Below, piece by piece: positions 1-7,372 of a DNA stretch of 50,569 nucleotides. Source of the DNA: Candidatus Olsenella pullistercoris (lineage in GTDB: Bacteria > Actinomycetota > Coriobacteriia > Coriobacteriales > Atopobiaceae); contig DXBM01000059.1 in assembly GCA_019116525.1 (NCBI GenBank), positions 1-50,569 on the forward strand, written 5' to 3'. The notes under the pieces are model-generated. The model searched no databases, was not told the origin of the DNA, and was given only the letters and a program-made list of their open reading frames with translations. Made by a program: the position numbers and the translations under genes. The first letter of the stretch is position 1, and every line of letters begins with the position of its first letter.

Positions 1-225
1 GCCGCCTGGCCCGAGTTCGACGAGGCCGCGGCAAAGGCGGACGAGGTCGAGATCGCGGTCCAGATCAAGGGGAAGGTCCGCGGCCGCGTGACGGTCTCCG
101 CCGATGCCTCCGACGACGAGATGGCCGAGGCTGCCAAGGCGGCCGTTGCCGAGCAGCTCGCCGGTAAGGAGATCAAGAAGGTCGTCGTCATCAAGGGACG
201 CCTCGTCAACATCGTCGCGGTCTAG
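1..225 (+). CDS. leuS: Leucyl-tRNA synthetase, C-terminal fragment
   Basis: Only the last 74 codons are present; the gene begins upstream of the window and ends at TAG 223-225. The visible residues are the C-terminal domain of LeuRS. They include the VQIKGKVRGRVTV strand followed by a helix and the closing KKVVVIKGRLVNIVAV segment, which matches the family's usual ending. LeuRS charges tRNA-Leu in the cytoplasm. The C-terminal domain contacts the tRNA elbow. The fragment is too short to comment on catalytic residues. A 109-bp twin-hairpin repeat begins 24 nt after the stop codon. Confidence 0.85.
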   Translation, partial: AAWPEFDEAAAKADEVEIAVQIKGKVRGRVTVSADASDDEMAEAAKAAVAEQLAGKEIKKVVVIKGRLVNIVAV

Positions 226-249
226 GCTCCTGGGCAGAGGGGTTCTTGT

Positions 250-358
250 CCCTCCCAAACCGACGGAACCGAGCCTGTTTCGTCGGTTTGAGCGGCATTA
301 AGCAAGCTGAACCCTCCCAAACCCACGGATCGGGCCTGTTTCCGTGGGTTTGGGAGGG
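250..358. repeat. 109-bp twin-hairpin repeat element, copy 1
   Basis: The element opens with CCCTCCCAAACC and closes with its reverse complement GGTTTGGGAGGG, so it has terminal inverted repeats. Inside are two stem-loops. Hairpin A pairs 256-265 with 281-290, and hairpin B is an 18-bp perfect stem pairing 312-329 with 341-358. They are joined by the linker AGCGGCATTAAGC at 291-303. A second copy of identical length lies at 12337-12445. There is no T-tract after hairpin B, so it is not a textbook intrinsic terminator. The flanks TTGT and ACAA extend the inverted repeat slightly. The function is unknown; a REP/MITE-like mobile element or a structured RNA is possible. Confidence 0.8.
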
Positions 359-414
359 AACAAGCGCTCTGGGCGAGAAGGACGCGCCCTTGTGGGAACT
401 TCGTGGAGAGCCGC

Positions 415-443
415 TTGACGCACGGCGAGAAAAACCGTAAAGT
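415..443 (+). promoter_or_regulatory. Probable promoter of the rimP-nusA-infB operon
   Basis: TTGACG at 415-420 and TAAAGT at 438-443 are separated by exactly 17 bp, a good match to a housekeeping sigma-70 promoter. It lies about 85 nt before the rimP start and downstream of the repeat element. It is the best candidate to drive the translation-factor block. Confidence 0.7.
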
Positions 444-469
444 AGCTGCGTATTCGAAGCTTTTAACGC

Positions 470-503
470 AGGAAGTGGGGTGGATCTTCTCGCCCCGCTT
501 CCT
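470..503 (+). promoter_or_regulatory. Stem-loop in the rimP leader
   Basis: AGGAAGTGGGG at 470-480 pairs with CCCCGCTTCCT at 493-503, giving 11 bp with one G-U and a 12-nt loop. It lies between the promoter and the rimP ribosome binding site. Only a short pyrimidine stretch follows, so it could be a weak attenuator or a stabilising leader hairpin. A regulatory role is inferred. Confidence 0.5.
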
Positions 504-528
504 TTCTGTATGAAGACGGGAGGGGAGC

Positions 529-1020
529 ATGCCCAAGCAGCCGCTCGAACAGGCGATCATCGACGCCCTCGAGGCGCGCGCGCCCGAGCGCGGCATTGAC
601 GTCGTGGACGTCGAGGTCGTGGGCGCGACCAAGGCGCCGTGCGTGCGCGTGCGCATCGACCACGCGGATGAGTCACTCGACACCATCACGCTCGACGAGG
701 TGACCGAGGAGACCGAGTGGATCTCCGAGACGCTTGACGAGCTCGACCCCATCCCGTCGAGCTTCACCCTCGAGGTGTCCTCTCCGGGGCTCTCGCGCCC
801 CCTGCGCAAGCCGCGCGACTTCGAGCGGTTCGCCGGGCAGACCGTCCAGGTCTCGCTCGTCCCGGGCGAGGGGAGGCGTCGCTACACCGGCACGCTCCTC
901 GGCATCGAGGACGGCTCGGTCAGCCTTGAGGTTGATGGCCAGCGCGTGAGCGTGAGCTACGACGACATCAGGAAGTGCACGATTAAGCCCGACTTCTCGC
1001 AGCCGGGCGCGAACAAGTAG
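529..1020 (+). CDS. rimP: Ribosome maturation factor RimP
   Basis: The product is 163 residues, normal for RimP, which binds the 30S subunit during its maturation. The N-terminal half has the family alpha/beta fold, with the VSSPGLSRPLRKPRDFERF signature around residues 83-101. The C-terminal half is an SH3-like barrel. ATG 529 follows a strong GGGAGGGGAGC binding site. It is the first gene of a classic rimP-nusA-infB-rbfA order, and nusA begins 12 nt after its stop. Regulation is probably by the upstream promoter and leader hairpin. Confidence 0.93.
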   Translation: MPKQPLEQAIIDALEARAPERGIDVVDVEVVGATKAPCVRVRIDHADESLDTITLDEVTEETEWISETLDELDPIPSSFTLEVSSPGLSRPLRKPRDFERFAGQTVQVSLVPGEGRRRYTGTLLGIEDGSVSLEVDGQRVSVSYDDIRKCTIKPDFSQPGANK

Positions 1021-1032
1021 AAAGGTGCGAAC

Positions 1033-2277
1033 ATGGCCTCTGAGATGATGGAAGCCCTCGAGATCCTCTGCGAGGAGAAGCACATCGACCAGCTCTACCT
1101 CATCGACCGCCTCGAGCAGTCGCTCGCCAAGAGCTACGCTGACGTCCTGCACCTGCCGTTCGGTGCCCGCGTCACGATCGACCGCGCCACGGGCAGGGTC
1201 TACGTCTATGAGCTCGTCCCCAAGGGCGAGCCCGACCCCGAGACGGGCGACTACGCCGAGTTCGACGAGGTCGACGTCACCCCGCCCGACACGAGCCGCA
1301 TCGCCGCGCAGCACGCCAAGGCCGAGATTCGTGCCATCGTGCGCAACGCCGCCCGCCAGCAGATCTTCGAGGAGTTCTCGCAGCGCATAGGCGACATCAT
1401 CACCGGCACGGTCCTCCAGACCACGCCCGACTTCACGATCATCAAGATTCGCGAGGGCGTCGAGGCCGAGCTTCCTCACTTCGACCAGCGTCGCTACCCC
1501 GAGGAGCGCAACGAGCGCCCGCAGGGCGAGCGCTACGGGCACAACCAGCGCGTGCGCGCCATCATCATTGACGTGCGCGACCCCAACTCCACCCAGCCCG
1601 TCGTGCGCGGCGAGCGCCAGCGCCCGCCGATCGTGGTCTCCCGCACCCACCCCGACCTGATCCGCCGCCTCTTCGAGCTCGAGGTCCCCGAGGTCTACGA
1701 TGGCGTCGTCGAGGTCAGGAGCATCGCGCGCGAGCCCGGCGTCCGCTCCAAGGTCGCCGTCTCGTCCAACGATGACCGGCTCGACCCGGTCGGCGCCTGC
1801 GTCGGCCCCAAGGGCAGCCGCGTGCGCACGGTCGTCTCCGAGCTGCGCGGCGAGCGCGTCGACGTCGTGCAGTGGAGCGACGACCCCGCCCGCTGCGTTG
1901 CCTCGGCCCTTTCGCCGGCGCGCGTCTCTCGCGTGGTCATCGATCCCGAGACCAACTACGCGACCGTCATCGTCCCCGACGACCAGCTCTCCCTCGCCAT
2001 CGGCAAGGAGGGTCAGAACGCCCGCCTCGCCGCGCGCCTGACGGGGCTGCACATCGACATCAAGAACGAGTCGCTCGCCGCCACCGTCCTGCGTGACCTC
2101 CCTCGCGCCACAGTCGAGGAGGAGCCAGTCGACGACGGCGAGGCGCACCGCTGCGAGTACGTGGGCCCGAACGGCATCCAGTGCCGCAACATGGCGCGTC
2201 CGGGATCTCGCTTCTGCGGCGTCCACGAGCAGGTGGCGGCAGCCGAGGTCTCCTCTGACCCCGACTCGCTCATCTAG
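1033..2277 (+). CDS. nusA: Transcription termination/antitermination factor NusA with zinc-knuckle-like tail
   Basis: NusA binds RNA polymerase and modulates pausing, termination and antitermination. The 414-residue protein has an N-terminal RNAP-binding domain (about 1-125), an S1 domain (about 130-200) and two KH domains. The latter contain VGACVGPKGSRVRTV (about 255-270) and LSLAIGKEGQNARLAA (about 317-332). The odd part is the end: after KH2 come Cys374, Cys384, Cys395 and His398, spaced like a small C3H zinc-binding knuckle. The usual actinobacterial NusA stops after KH2. The ylxR gene that often follows nusA is absent; infB starts 59 nt downstream. Confidence 0.95.
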   Translation: MASEMMEALEILCEEKHIDQLYLIDRLEQSLAKSYADVLHLPFGARVTIDRATGRVYVYELVPKGEPDPETGDYAEFDEVDVTPPDTSRIAAQHAKAEIRAIVRNAARQQIFEEFSQRIGDIITGTVLQTTPDFTIIKIREGVEAELPHFDQRRYPEERNERPQGERYGHNQRVRAIIIDVRDPNSTQPVVRGERQRPPIVVSRTHPDLIRRLFELEVPEVYDGVVEVRSIAREPGVRSKVAVSSNDDRLDPVGACVGPKGSRVRTVVSELRGERVDVVQWSDDPARCVASALSPARVSRVVIDPETNYATVIVPDDQLSLAIGKEGQNARLAARLTGLHIDIKNESLAATVLRDLPRATVEEEPVDDGEAHRCEYVGPNGIQCRNMARPGSRFCGVHEQVAAAEVSSDPDSLI

Positions 2278-2336
2278 GGCACGCAGCAATCGTCTACTCG
2301 CGGGCGCGTTCGCCCGATGCTTGGAAGGTAGGTCAC

Positions 2337-4955
2337 ATGGCAAAGACTCGCGTACACGATCTCGCCAAGGAGTACGGCATCTCCAGCAAGGAGATGCTCC
2401 AGCACCTGAGCGACATGAAGATTCCGGCCAAGTCGGCCTCGTCCACGCTCGAGGACGCCTACGTCTCGATGGTGCGCAAGAAGCTCAAGCCCATCCTGGA
2501 GGCGCACGCTGCCGAGATCGAGGCCCAGCGCAGGGCCGAGGAGGAGGCAAAGGCCGAGGAGGCGCGCATCGCCGCCGAGAAGGCCGAGGCGGAGCGCCGC
2601 GCGGCCGAGGAGCGCCGCGAGCGCGAGCGCGCCGAGGAGGAGCGCCGCCGCGCCGCCGCCGAGGAGGCTCGCAAGCGCGCGGAGGCCGAGAAGGCCGAGG
2701 CCGAGCGTCGCGCGGCCGAGGAGGCAGAGCGCAACCGCGTGCGGGACAACGCCCCGAAGAGCGTCCCGTCCTTCACCTCGCTGCTCGACCAGATCGCCCA
2801 GCAGGAGAAGATCCTGAAGCAGCAGGCCGAGGAGTCTGCGCAGAAGAAGGCCGAGGAGCGCGGCGGCCGCTCGCGTCGCGAGGGCGCCCCCTCCCGCGGC
2901 TCGCAGGGCCGCCCGGCTGCCCCTGCGCCCTCCGAGCCCGTGAGCGACGGCGGCGGTCGCCGGCGCGGCAAGAAGGGTCGCCGCGGCGACGAGGGCGGCG
3001 AGGACCGCTACAGCCGCATGGCCCGCGAGGCTGAGGCGTACAACAGGAGCCGCGTGCTCGAGGAGGCCCGCGTGGCCGTCGAGGAGGCCTCTCGCGAGTC
3101 CACCGGGCGCCGCAAGCGCCGCAAGGAGCGTCGCCAGAAGCAGGCTGCCGAGGCCGCGATGGAGCAGCGCATCGAGGAGGCGCTCGCGAACGACCAGGAC
3201 CTCTCGCAGCTCGACACCGTCAAGGTGCCGCAGGGCTCCACGGTCCAGGAGCTCGCCGAGCTTCTCGGCGTCTCCGCCAACGACATCATCAAGCGCCTGT
3301 TCCTCCTCGGCACCCCGCTCACGCTCACCGAGTCCATGTCTGACGAGCTCATCGAGCTCGTCGCCGACGACCTCGGGCGTGACGTCAAGGTCATGAGCAA
3401 GGAGGAGGAGAATTCCTTCACCTTCTACGACAACCCTGAGGACCTGCGTCCGCGCCCGCCGGTGGTCACGGTCATGGGCCACGTCGACCACGGCAAGACG
3501 TCGCTGCTCGACGCGATCCGTCACACGGGCGTCGCCGAGGGCGAGGCCGGCGGCATCACCCAGGCCATCGGCGCGTCCCAGGTCAAGATCAACGACCGTC
3601 TCATCACCTTCATCGACACGCCCGGTCACGAGACGTTCACCGCCATGCGTGCCCGCGGCGCCAAGGTGACCGACATCGTCATCCTGATCGTGGCTGCCGA
3701 TGACGGCGTCATGCCCCAGACCATTGAGTCCATCAACCACGCCAAGGCCGCGGGGGTCCCGATCATCGTTGCGGTCAACAAGATCGACAAGCCGGGCGCC
3801 AACCCTGACAAGGTCCGCCAGGAGCTCACCGAGTACGGCATCATCCCCGAGGAGTGGGGCGGGCAGAACATGTTCGTCAACATCTCCGCCAAGAAGAAGA
3901 TCGGCATCGACGAGCTGCTCGAGACGGTCCTGCTCCAGGCCGACGTTCTCGAGCTCAAGGCGAACCCCGACACGTTTGCCTCGGGTAACGTCCTCGAGGC
4001 AAAGCTCGACCGCGGCCGCGGCTCGGTTGCCACCGTCCTCGTGACGCGCGGCACCCTGCGCATCGGCGACGCGCTCGTGGCGGGCATGGCCTACGGCCGC
4101 GTCCGTGCCATGCTCGACCCGAAGGGCAACTCCGTCACCAAGGCCCGGCCCTCCGACGCCGTGGAGATCCTCGGCCTCCAGAGCGTGCCGATGGCGGGCG
4201 ACGAGTTCCGCGTCTTCCACGACGAGCGCGACGCGCGCCAGCTCGCCGACGAGCGCGCCCTCAAGGCCCGCATCGAGGAGCAGAACCGCGTGAAGCACGT
4301 GACGCTCGAGAACCTCTTCGACACGATGGCCGACGCCGAGGTCAAGGAGCTCAACCTCATCATCAAGGCCGACGTCCAGGGCTCCATCGAGGCGCTCCAG
4401 GACTCCCTCGACAAGATGGACCAGTCCGAGGTGCGCATCAACACGATCCACTCCGCCGTCGGCGCCATCACCGAGACCGACGTCATCCTCGCGGACGCCT
4501 CCAACGCCATCATCATCGGCTTCGGCGTGCGCCCCGAGGCCAAGGCGCGCGCCGCTGCCGAGCGGGACGGCGTCGAGATTCGCACCTACAGCGTCATCTA
4601 CAAGGCGATCGAGGACATCGACGCCGCTCGAATCGGCATGCTCAAGCCCACCGAGGTTGAGGTCCAGACCGGCACCGCAGAGGTGCGCGACACCTTCAAG
4701 GTGCCCAAGGTCGGCATCGCCGCCGGCTGCATGGTCCAGGAGGGCGAGATCAGCCGCGACGACTCGGTGCGCCTCGTGCGCGACGGCATCGTCGTCTACG
4801 ACGGCAAGATTGCCTCGCTCAGGCGCTACAAGGACGACGTCAAGAGCGTCAAGGCGGGCTTCGAGTGCGGCATCGGCCTCGAGAACTTCCAGGATGTCAA
4901 GCCCGGCGACCTCATCGAGGGCTATCGCATCGACCAGGTTGCCCGCACGGAGTAG
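2337..4955 (+). CDS. infB: Translation initiation factor IF-2
   Basis: IF-2 is the GTPase that brings initiator tRNA to the 30S subunit and promotes subunit joining. The 872-residue protein starts with an IF2-N domain. A long Ala/Glu/Arg-rich charged segment (about 55-250) follows, predicted helical and low in complexity. Next come a second IF2-N-like region and the G domain, with G1 GHVDHGKT at about 381-388, G3 DTPGHE and G4 NKID. Domains II to IV complete the protein. ATG 2337 has GGAAGGTAGG upstream. It sits between nusA and rbfA in the same operon. Confidence 0.96.
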   Translation: MAKTRVHDLAKEYGISSKEMLQHLSDMKIPAKSASSTLEDAYVSMVRKKLKPILEAHAAEIEAQRRAEEEAKAEEARIAAEKAEAERRAAEERRERERAEEERRRAAAEEARKRAEAEKAEAERRAAEEAERNRVRDNAPKSVPSFTSLLDQIAQQEKILKQQAEESAQKKAEERGGRSRREGAPSRGSQGRPAAPAPSEPVSDGGGRRRGKKGRRGDEGGEDRYSRMAREAEAYNRSRVLEEARVAVEEASRESTGRRKRRKERRQKQAAEAAMEQRIEEALANDQDLSQLDTVKVPQGSTVQELAELLGVSANDIIKRLFLLGTPLTLTESMSDELIELVADDLGRDVKVMSKEEENSFTFYDNPEDLRPRPPVVTVMGHVDHGKTSLLDAIRHTGVAEGEAGGITQAIGASQVKINDRLITFIDTPGHETFTAMRARGAKVTDIVILIVAADDGVMPQTIESINHAKAAGVPIIVAVNKIDKPGANPDKVRQELTEYGIIPEEWGGQNMFVNISAKKKIGIDELLETVLLQADVLELKANPDTFASGNVLEAKLDRGRGSVATVLVTRGTLRIGDALVAGMAYGRVRAMLDPKGNSVTKARPSDAVEILGLQSVPMAGDEFRVFHDERDARQLADERALKARIEEQNRVKHVTLENLFDTMADAEVKELNLIIKADVQGSIEALQDSLDKMDQSEVRINTIHSAVGAITETDVILADASNAIIIGFGVRPEAKARAAAERDGVEIRTYSVIYKAIEDIDAARIGMLKPTEVEVQTGTAEVRDTFKVPKVGIAAGCMVQEGEISRDDSVRLVRDGIVVYDGKIASLRRYKDDVKSVKAGFECGIGLENFQDVKPGDLIEGYRIDQVARTE

Positions 4956-5000
4956 CGTACGGGGACGGGGCGCTGCCCCGTCCCCCTGTTTGGAGCCGGC

Positions 5001-5405
5001 ATGAAGCAGAACCAGAACTCGAGAAGGGTGGGCGAGCAGGCCCGCGTCAAGCTCGCCAACATCCTCCTCTTTGAGATTTCCGACCCCGCCCTCTCGCTCG
5101 TGACCATCACCGGCGTTGAGGTCTCGGTCGACAAGAGCTACCTTCGGGCGTACGTGAGCTGTGACGCCGACCGCTACGAGGAGGTCGAGGCCGCCCTCGG
5201 GCGCGCCAAGGGCCGCATCCGCTCGCTTCTGGGCCGCGCGCTCGGCTGGCGCGTGACCCCCGAGCTCGACTTCCGGATTGACACGACGACTGACGACGCC
5301 GAGCGCATCGCGCGGGCGCTCGAGGACGTCCCTCCCACGCTCGACGTCGAGAAGGACGAGTTCGGCTACCCCGTCGAGCCCGAGCGCACTGACGGTGCGG
5401 AGTAG
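5001..5405 (+). CDS. rbfA: Ribosome-binding factor A
   Basis: The product is 134 residues with the single KH-like fold of RbfA, a late 30S assembly factor. The N-terminal RVGEQARVKLANILLFE helix and the central strand leading to RIRSLLGRALGWRVTPEL are typical. ATG 5001 lies 45 nt after the infB stop, behind a short GGAGCCGGC sequence. The stop codon nearly abuts the next gene, supporting one transcript with infB and the phosphoesterase gene. Confidence 0.93.
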   Translation: MKQNQNSRRVGEQARVKLANILLFEISDPALSLVTITGVEVSVDKSYLRAYVSCDADRYEEVEAALGRAKGRIRSLLGRALGWRVTPELDFRIDTTTDDAERIARALEDVPPTLDVEKDEFGYPVEPERTDGAE

Positions 5406-5414
5406 GTGGGGGCC

Positions 5415-6440
5415 GTGCCTGCGACAGACGCGCTCCCGGCCGGGCAGGCCGAGAGCTTTGACGCCATAACCAGCCTCATAGAGCGCTCTGAGCGGATCGC
5501 GGTCTGCGCGCACACCTCGCCGGACGGCGATGCGCTCGGCTCTCAGCTCGCGCTCATCGAGCTCATCGAGCGCACCTGGCCCGAGAAGGACGTGCGGGGG
5601 CTGCTCGCCGACGACGACGTCGTCCCGCGCATCTATCAGTTCCTCCCTGGGTCCGAGCGCCTCGTCCGCGCGCGTGACTACGCCGAGGACCCTGACCTCT
5701 TCGTCTGCGTTGACCTCTCCCAGCCCGACCGCCTGAACGAGGCGGCCGCCGTTCTGGGGCGCTCGGCGAGGGTCGCCGTGCTCGACCACCACCCGTCCGC
5801 GGCCCCCTTCTGGGACGCGGGCGTCGTGCGCCCGAGCGCCGCCGCGGCCGGTGTCATCGTGGCCGAGTACGCCCTCCACCTCGCGGGCGCGCTCACCGAG
5901 ACGATGGCGCAGTGCCTGCTCTGCGCGCTCGTGACCGACACGGGCCGCTTCCAGTACCAGAACGCCAACGGGGAGGCGTTCAGGGTCGCGAGCGCCCTCG
6001 TTGACGCCGGTGCGTCCCCGTCCGAGGTGTCGCTGCACGTCTACCAGAGCGACCGTGTCAGCTACCTGCACCTCTCCGCCACCGTCATGGGGCGCATCAC
6101 GACCTTCGAGCAGGGGCGGATCGCCTACAGCTACGCCACGATGGCCGACCTCGAGGCTAACGCTGTCCCTGTCGCGGAGTGCGACGGCCTCGTTGACATC
6201 GTTCGGCGCGTTGACGGCTGCGAGATCGCGCTCTTCCTCAAGGAGGTGCCCGGCGGCAAGGTCCGCGGCAACCTTCGCGCCAAGTCGGACCGCGACATCT
6301 CCGTCGTGGCCAGGGAGATGGGCGGCGGCGGTCACCCGGCCGCCGCGGGCTTCACCGTGGAGGGGGACATCGACCAGGCGCTCGCCGTCGTGCTCCCCAA
6401 GCTTCGCGCGCTCTACGCTGAAGGGGAGGGCGGGCGTTGA
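5415..6440 (+). CDS. nrnA: DHH/DHHA1 phosphoesterase (nanoRNase/pAp phosphatase NrnA-like)
   Basis: This is a DHH-family phosphoesterase that likely removes nucleotides from very short RNAs and/or dephosphorylates pAp. Metal-binding motifs are visible: AHTSPDGDALGS near residue 33, a central VCVDLS Asp and VLDHHPS (the DHH motif) near residue 120. The DHHA1 domain ends in GGGGHPAAAGF near residue 310. GTG 5415 is favoured because AGGTGG lies 6 nt upstream; GTG 5406 is an in-frame alternative three codons earlier. The gene overlaps truB (TTGA). The rbfA-nrnA-truB order is common in Gram-positive bacteria. Confidence 0.9.
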   Translation: MPATDALPAGQAESFDAITSLIERSERIAVCAHTSPDGDALGSQLALIELIERTWPEKDVRGLLADDDVVPRIYQFLPGSERLVRARDYAEDPDLFVCVDLSQPDRLNEAAAVLGRSARVAVLDHHPSAAPFWDAGVVRPSAAAAGVIVAEYALHLAGALTETMAQCLLCALVTDTGRFQYQNANGEAFRVASALVDAGASPSEVSLHVYQSDRVSYLHLSATVMGRITTFEQGRIAYSYATMADLEANAVPVAECDGLVDIVRRVDGCEIALFLKEVPGGKVRGNLRAKSDRDISVVAREMGGGGHPAAAGFTVEGDIDQALAVVLPKLRALYAEGEGGR

Positions 6441-7372
6441 GCCGCGGCCCGAGCGCGCTCTCGGCGCTCCTTGCCGTTGACAAGCCAGCCGGCCTCACCA
6501 GCCATGACGTCGTCGCTCGCGTCCGCCGTGCGCTCGGCGAGCGCCGCGTGGGGCACGCCGGAACGCTCGACCCCGCCGCGACGGGCGTCCTCGTCGTGGG
6601 CGTGGGGCAGGCGACCAGGCTCCTTGGGCTGCTCGCGCTCGATCGCAAGGGGTATCGCGCGACCTTCTCGCTGGGCGCCGAGACGACGACCGACGACGCC
6701 GACGGCGAGGTGACCTCCGTCGCCGACGTGGACCGCGCGCTGCTCGACCCCGAGCGCGCGGCGACCGAGGTGGAGCGCCTGGTGGGCGAGCAGGACCAGG
6801 TCCCTCCGCGTTACTCTGCCGTCTCCGTGGGGGGCCGGCGCGCGTACGCCGCCGCGCGCGCGGGTGAGGAGCTCGAGCTCAGCGCCCGCCGCGTGACCGT
6901 GCACGACGCGAGGCTCGTAAGCGTTGACCCCGAGGCTGCCGCGTGGGTCGTTGACCTTGACGTCTCCAAGGGGACCTACGTGCGCAGCATAGCGCGCGAC
7001 CTCGGAAGGTCCCTCGGTTGCCTCGCGCACGTCTCGGGGCTCAGGAGGACCTTCTCGGGGCCCGTGACCCTCGCCGACTGCGTGACCCTCGACGAGCTTG
7101 CCGAGCAAGGTGCGCCCCTCGTGCGCGAGCGGTGCCTTGACCCGGCGGCGACCCTCGGCCTTCCCGTGCGCGACCTCTCGCTCGACGAGGTGCCCGACGT
7201 GATGAACGGACGTCGCATCCAGCCGGGGACGCTGCGCTCGGGCGCCGCTCCGGGGCCCGGCGAGCGCGTGGCCCTCTCCTTTGGCGGCGCCCTTGTCGGC
7301 GTCTGGCGACGAGAGGGCGCGAGGCTCGTCTGCGAGTCCAACTTCCCCCAGGCCATCGAGGGGGTGCGCTGA
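6437..7372 (+). CDS. truB: tRNA pseudouridine-55 synthase TruB
   Basis: TruB converts U55 in the T-loop of tRNAs to pseudouridine. The 311-residue product has the GHAGTLDPAATGVL motif, whose Asp is the catalytic nucleophile, near residue 40. Further on are the family segments KGYRATFSLG and KGTYVRSIARDLG. The start is TTG 6437, overlapping the upstream stop as TTGA, so translation is probably coupled. A C-terminal extension of about 60 residues may be a degenerate PUA-like domain. It overlaps ribF by one nucleotide. Confidence 0.93.
   Translation: MSRGPSALSALLAVDKPAGLTSHDVVARVRRALGERRVGHAGTLDPAATGVLVVGVGQATRLLGLLALDRKGYRATFSLGAETTTDDADGEVTSVADVDRALLDPERAATEVERLVGEQDQVPPRYSAVSVGGRRAYAAARAGEELELSARRVTVHDARLVSVDPEAAAWVVDLDVSKGTYVRSIARDLGRSLGCLAHVSGLRRTFSGPVTLADCVTLDELAEQGAPLVRERCLDPAATLGLPVRDLSLDEVPDVMNGRRIQPGTLRSGAAPGPGERVALSFGGALVGVWRREGARLVCESNFPQAIEGVR

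Noticed and set aside
246-440. A 64-codon + strand open frame spanning the first twin-hairpin element
   Set aside because: Its residues simply translate the palindromic repeat, and it lacks a ribosome binding site.
2274-6335. A 1353-codon open frame antisense to infB, rbfA and the DHH phosphoesterase gene
   Set aside because: High GC and strong codon bias on the coding strand leave the complementary frame free of stops. The translation is low-complexity, matches no family, and well-recognised genes cover the same DNA.
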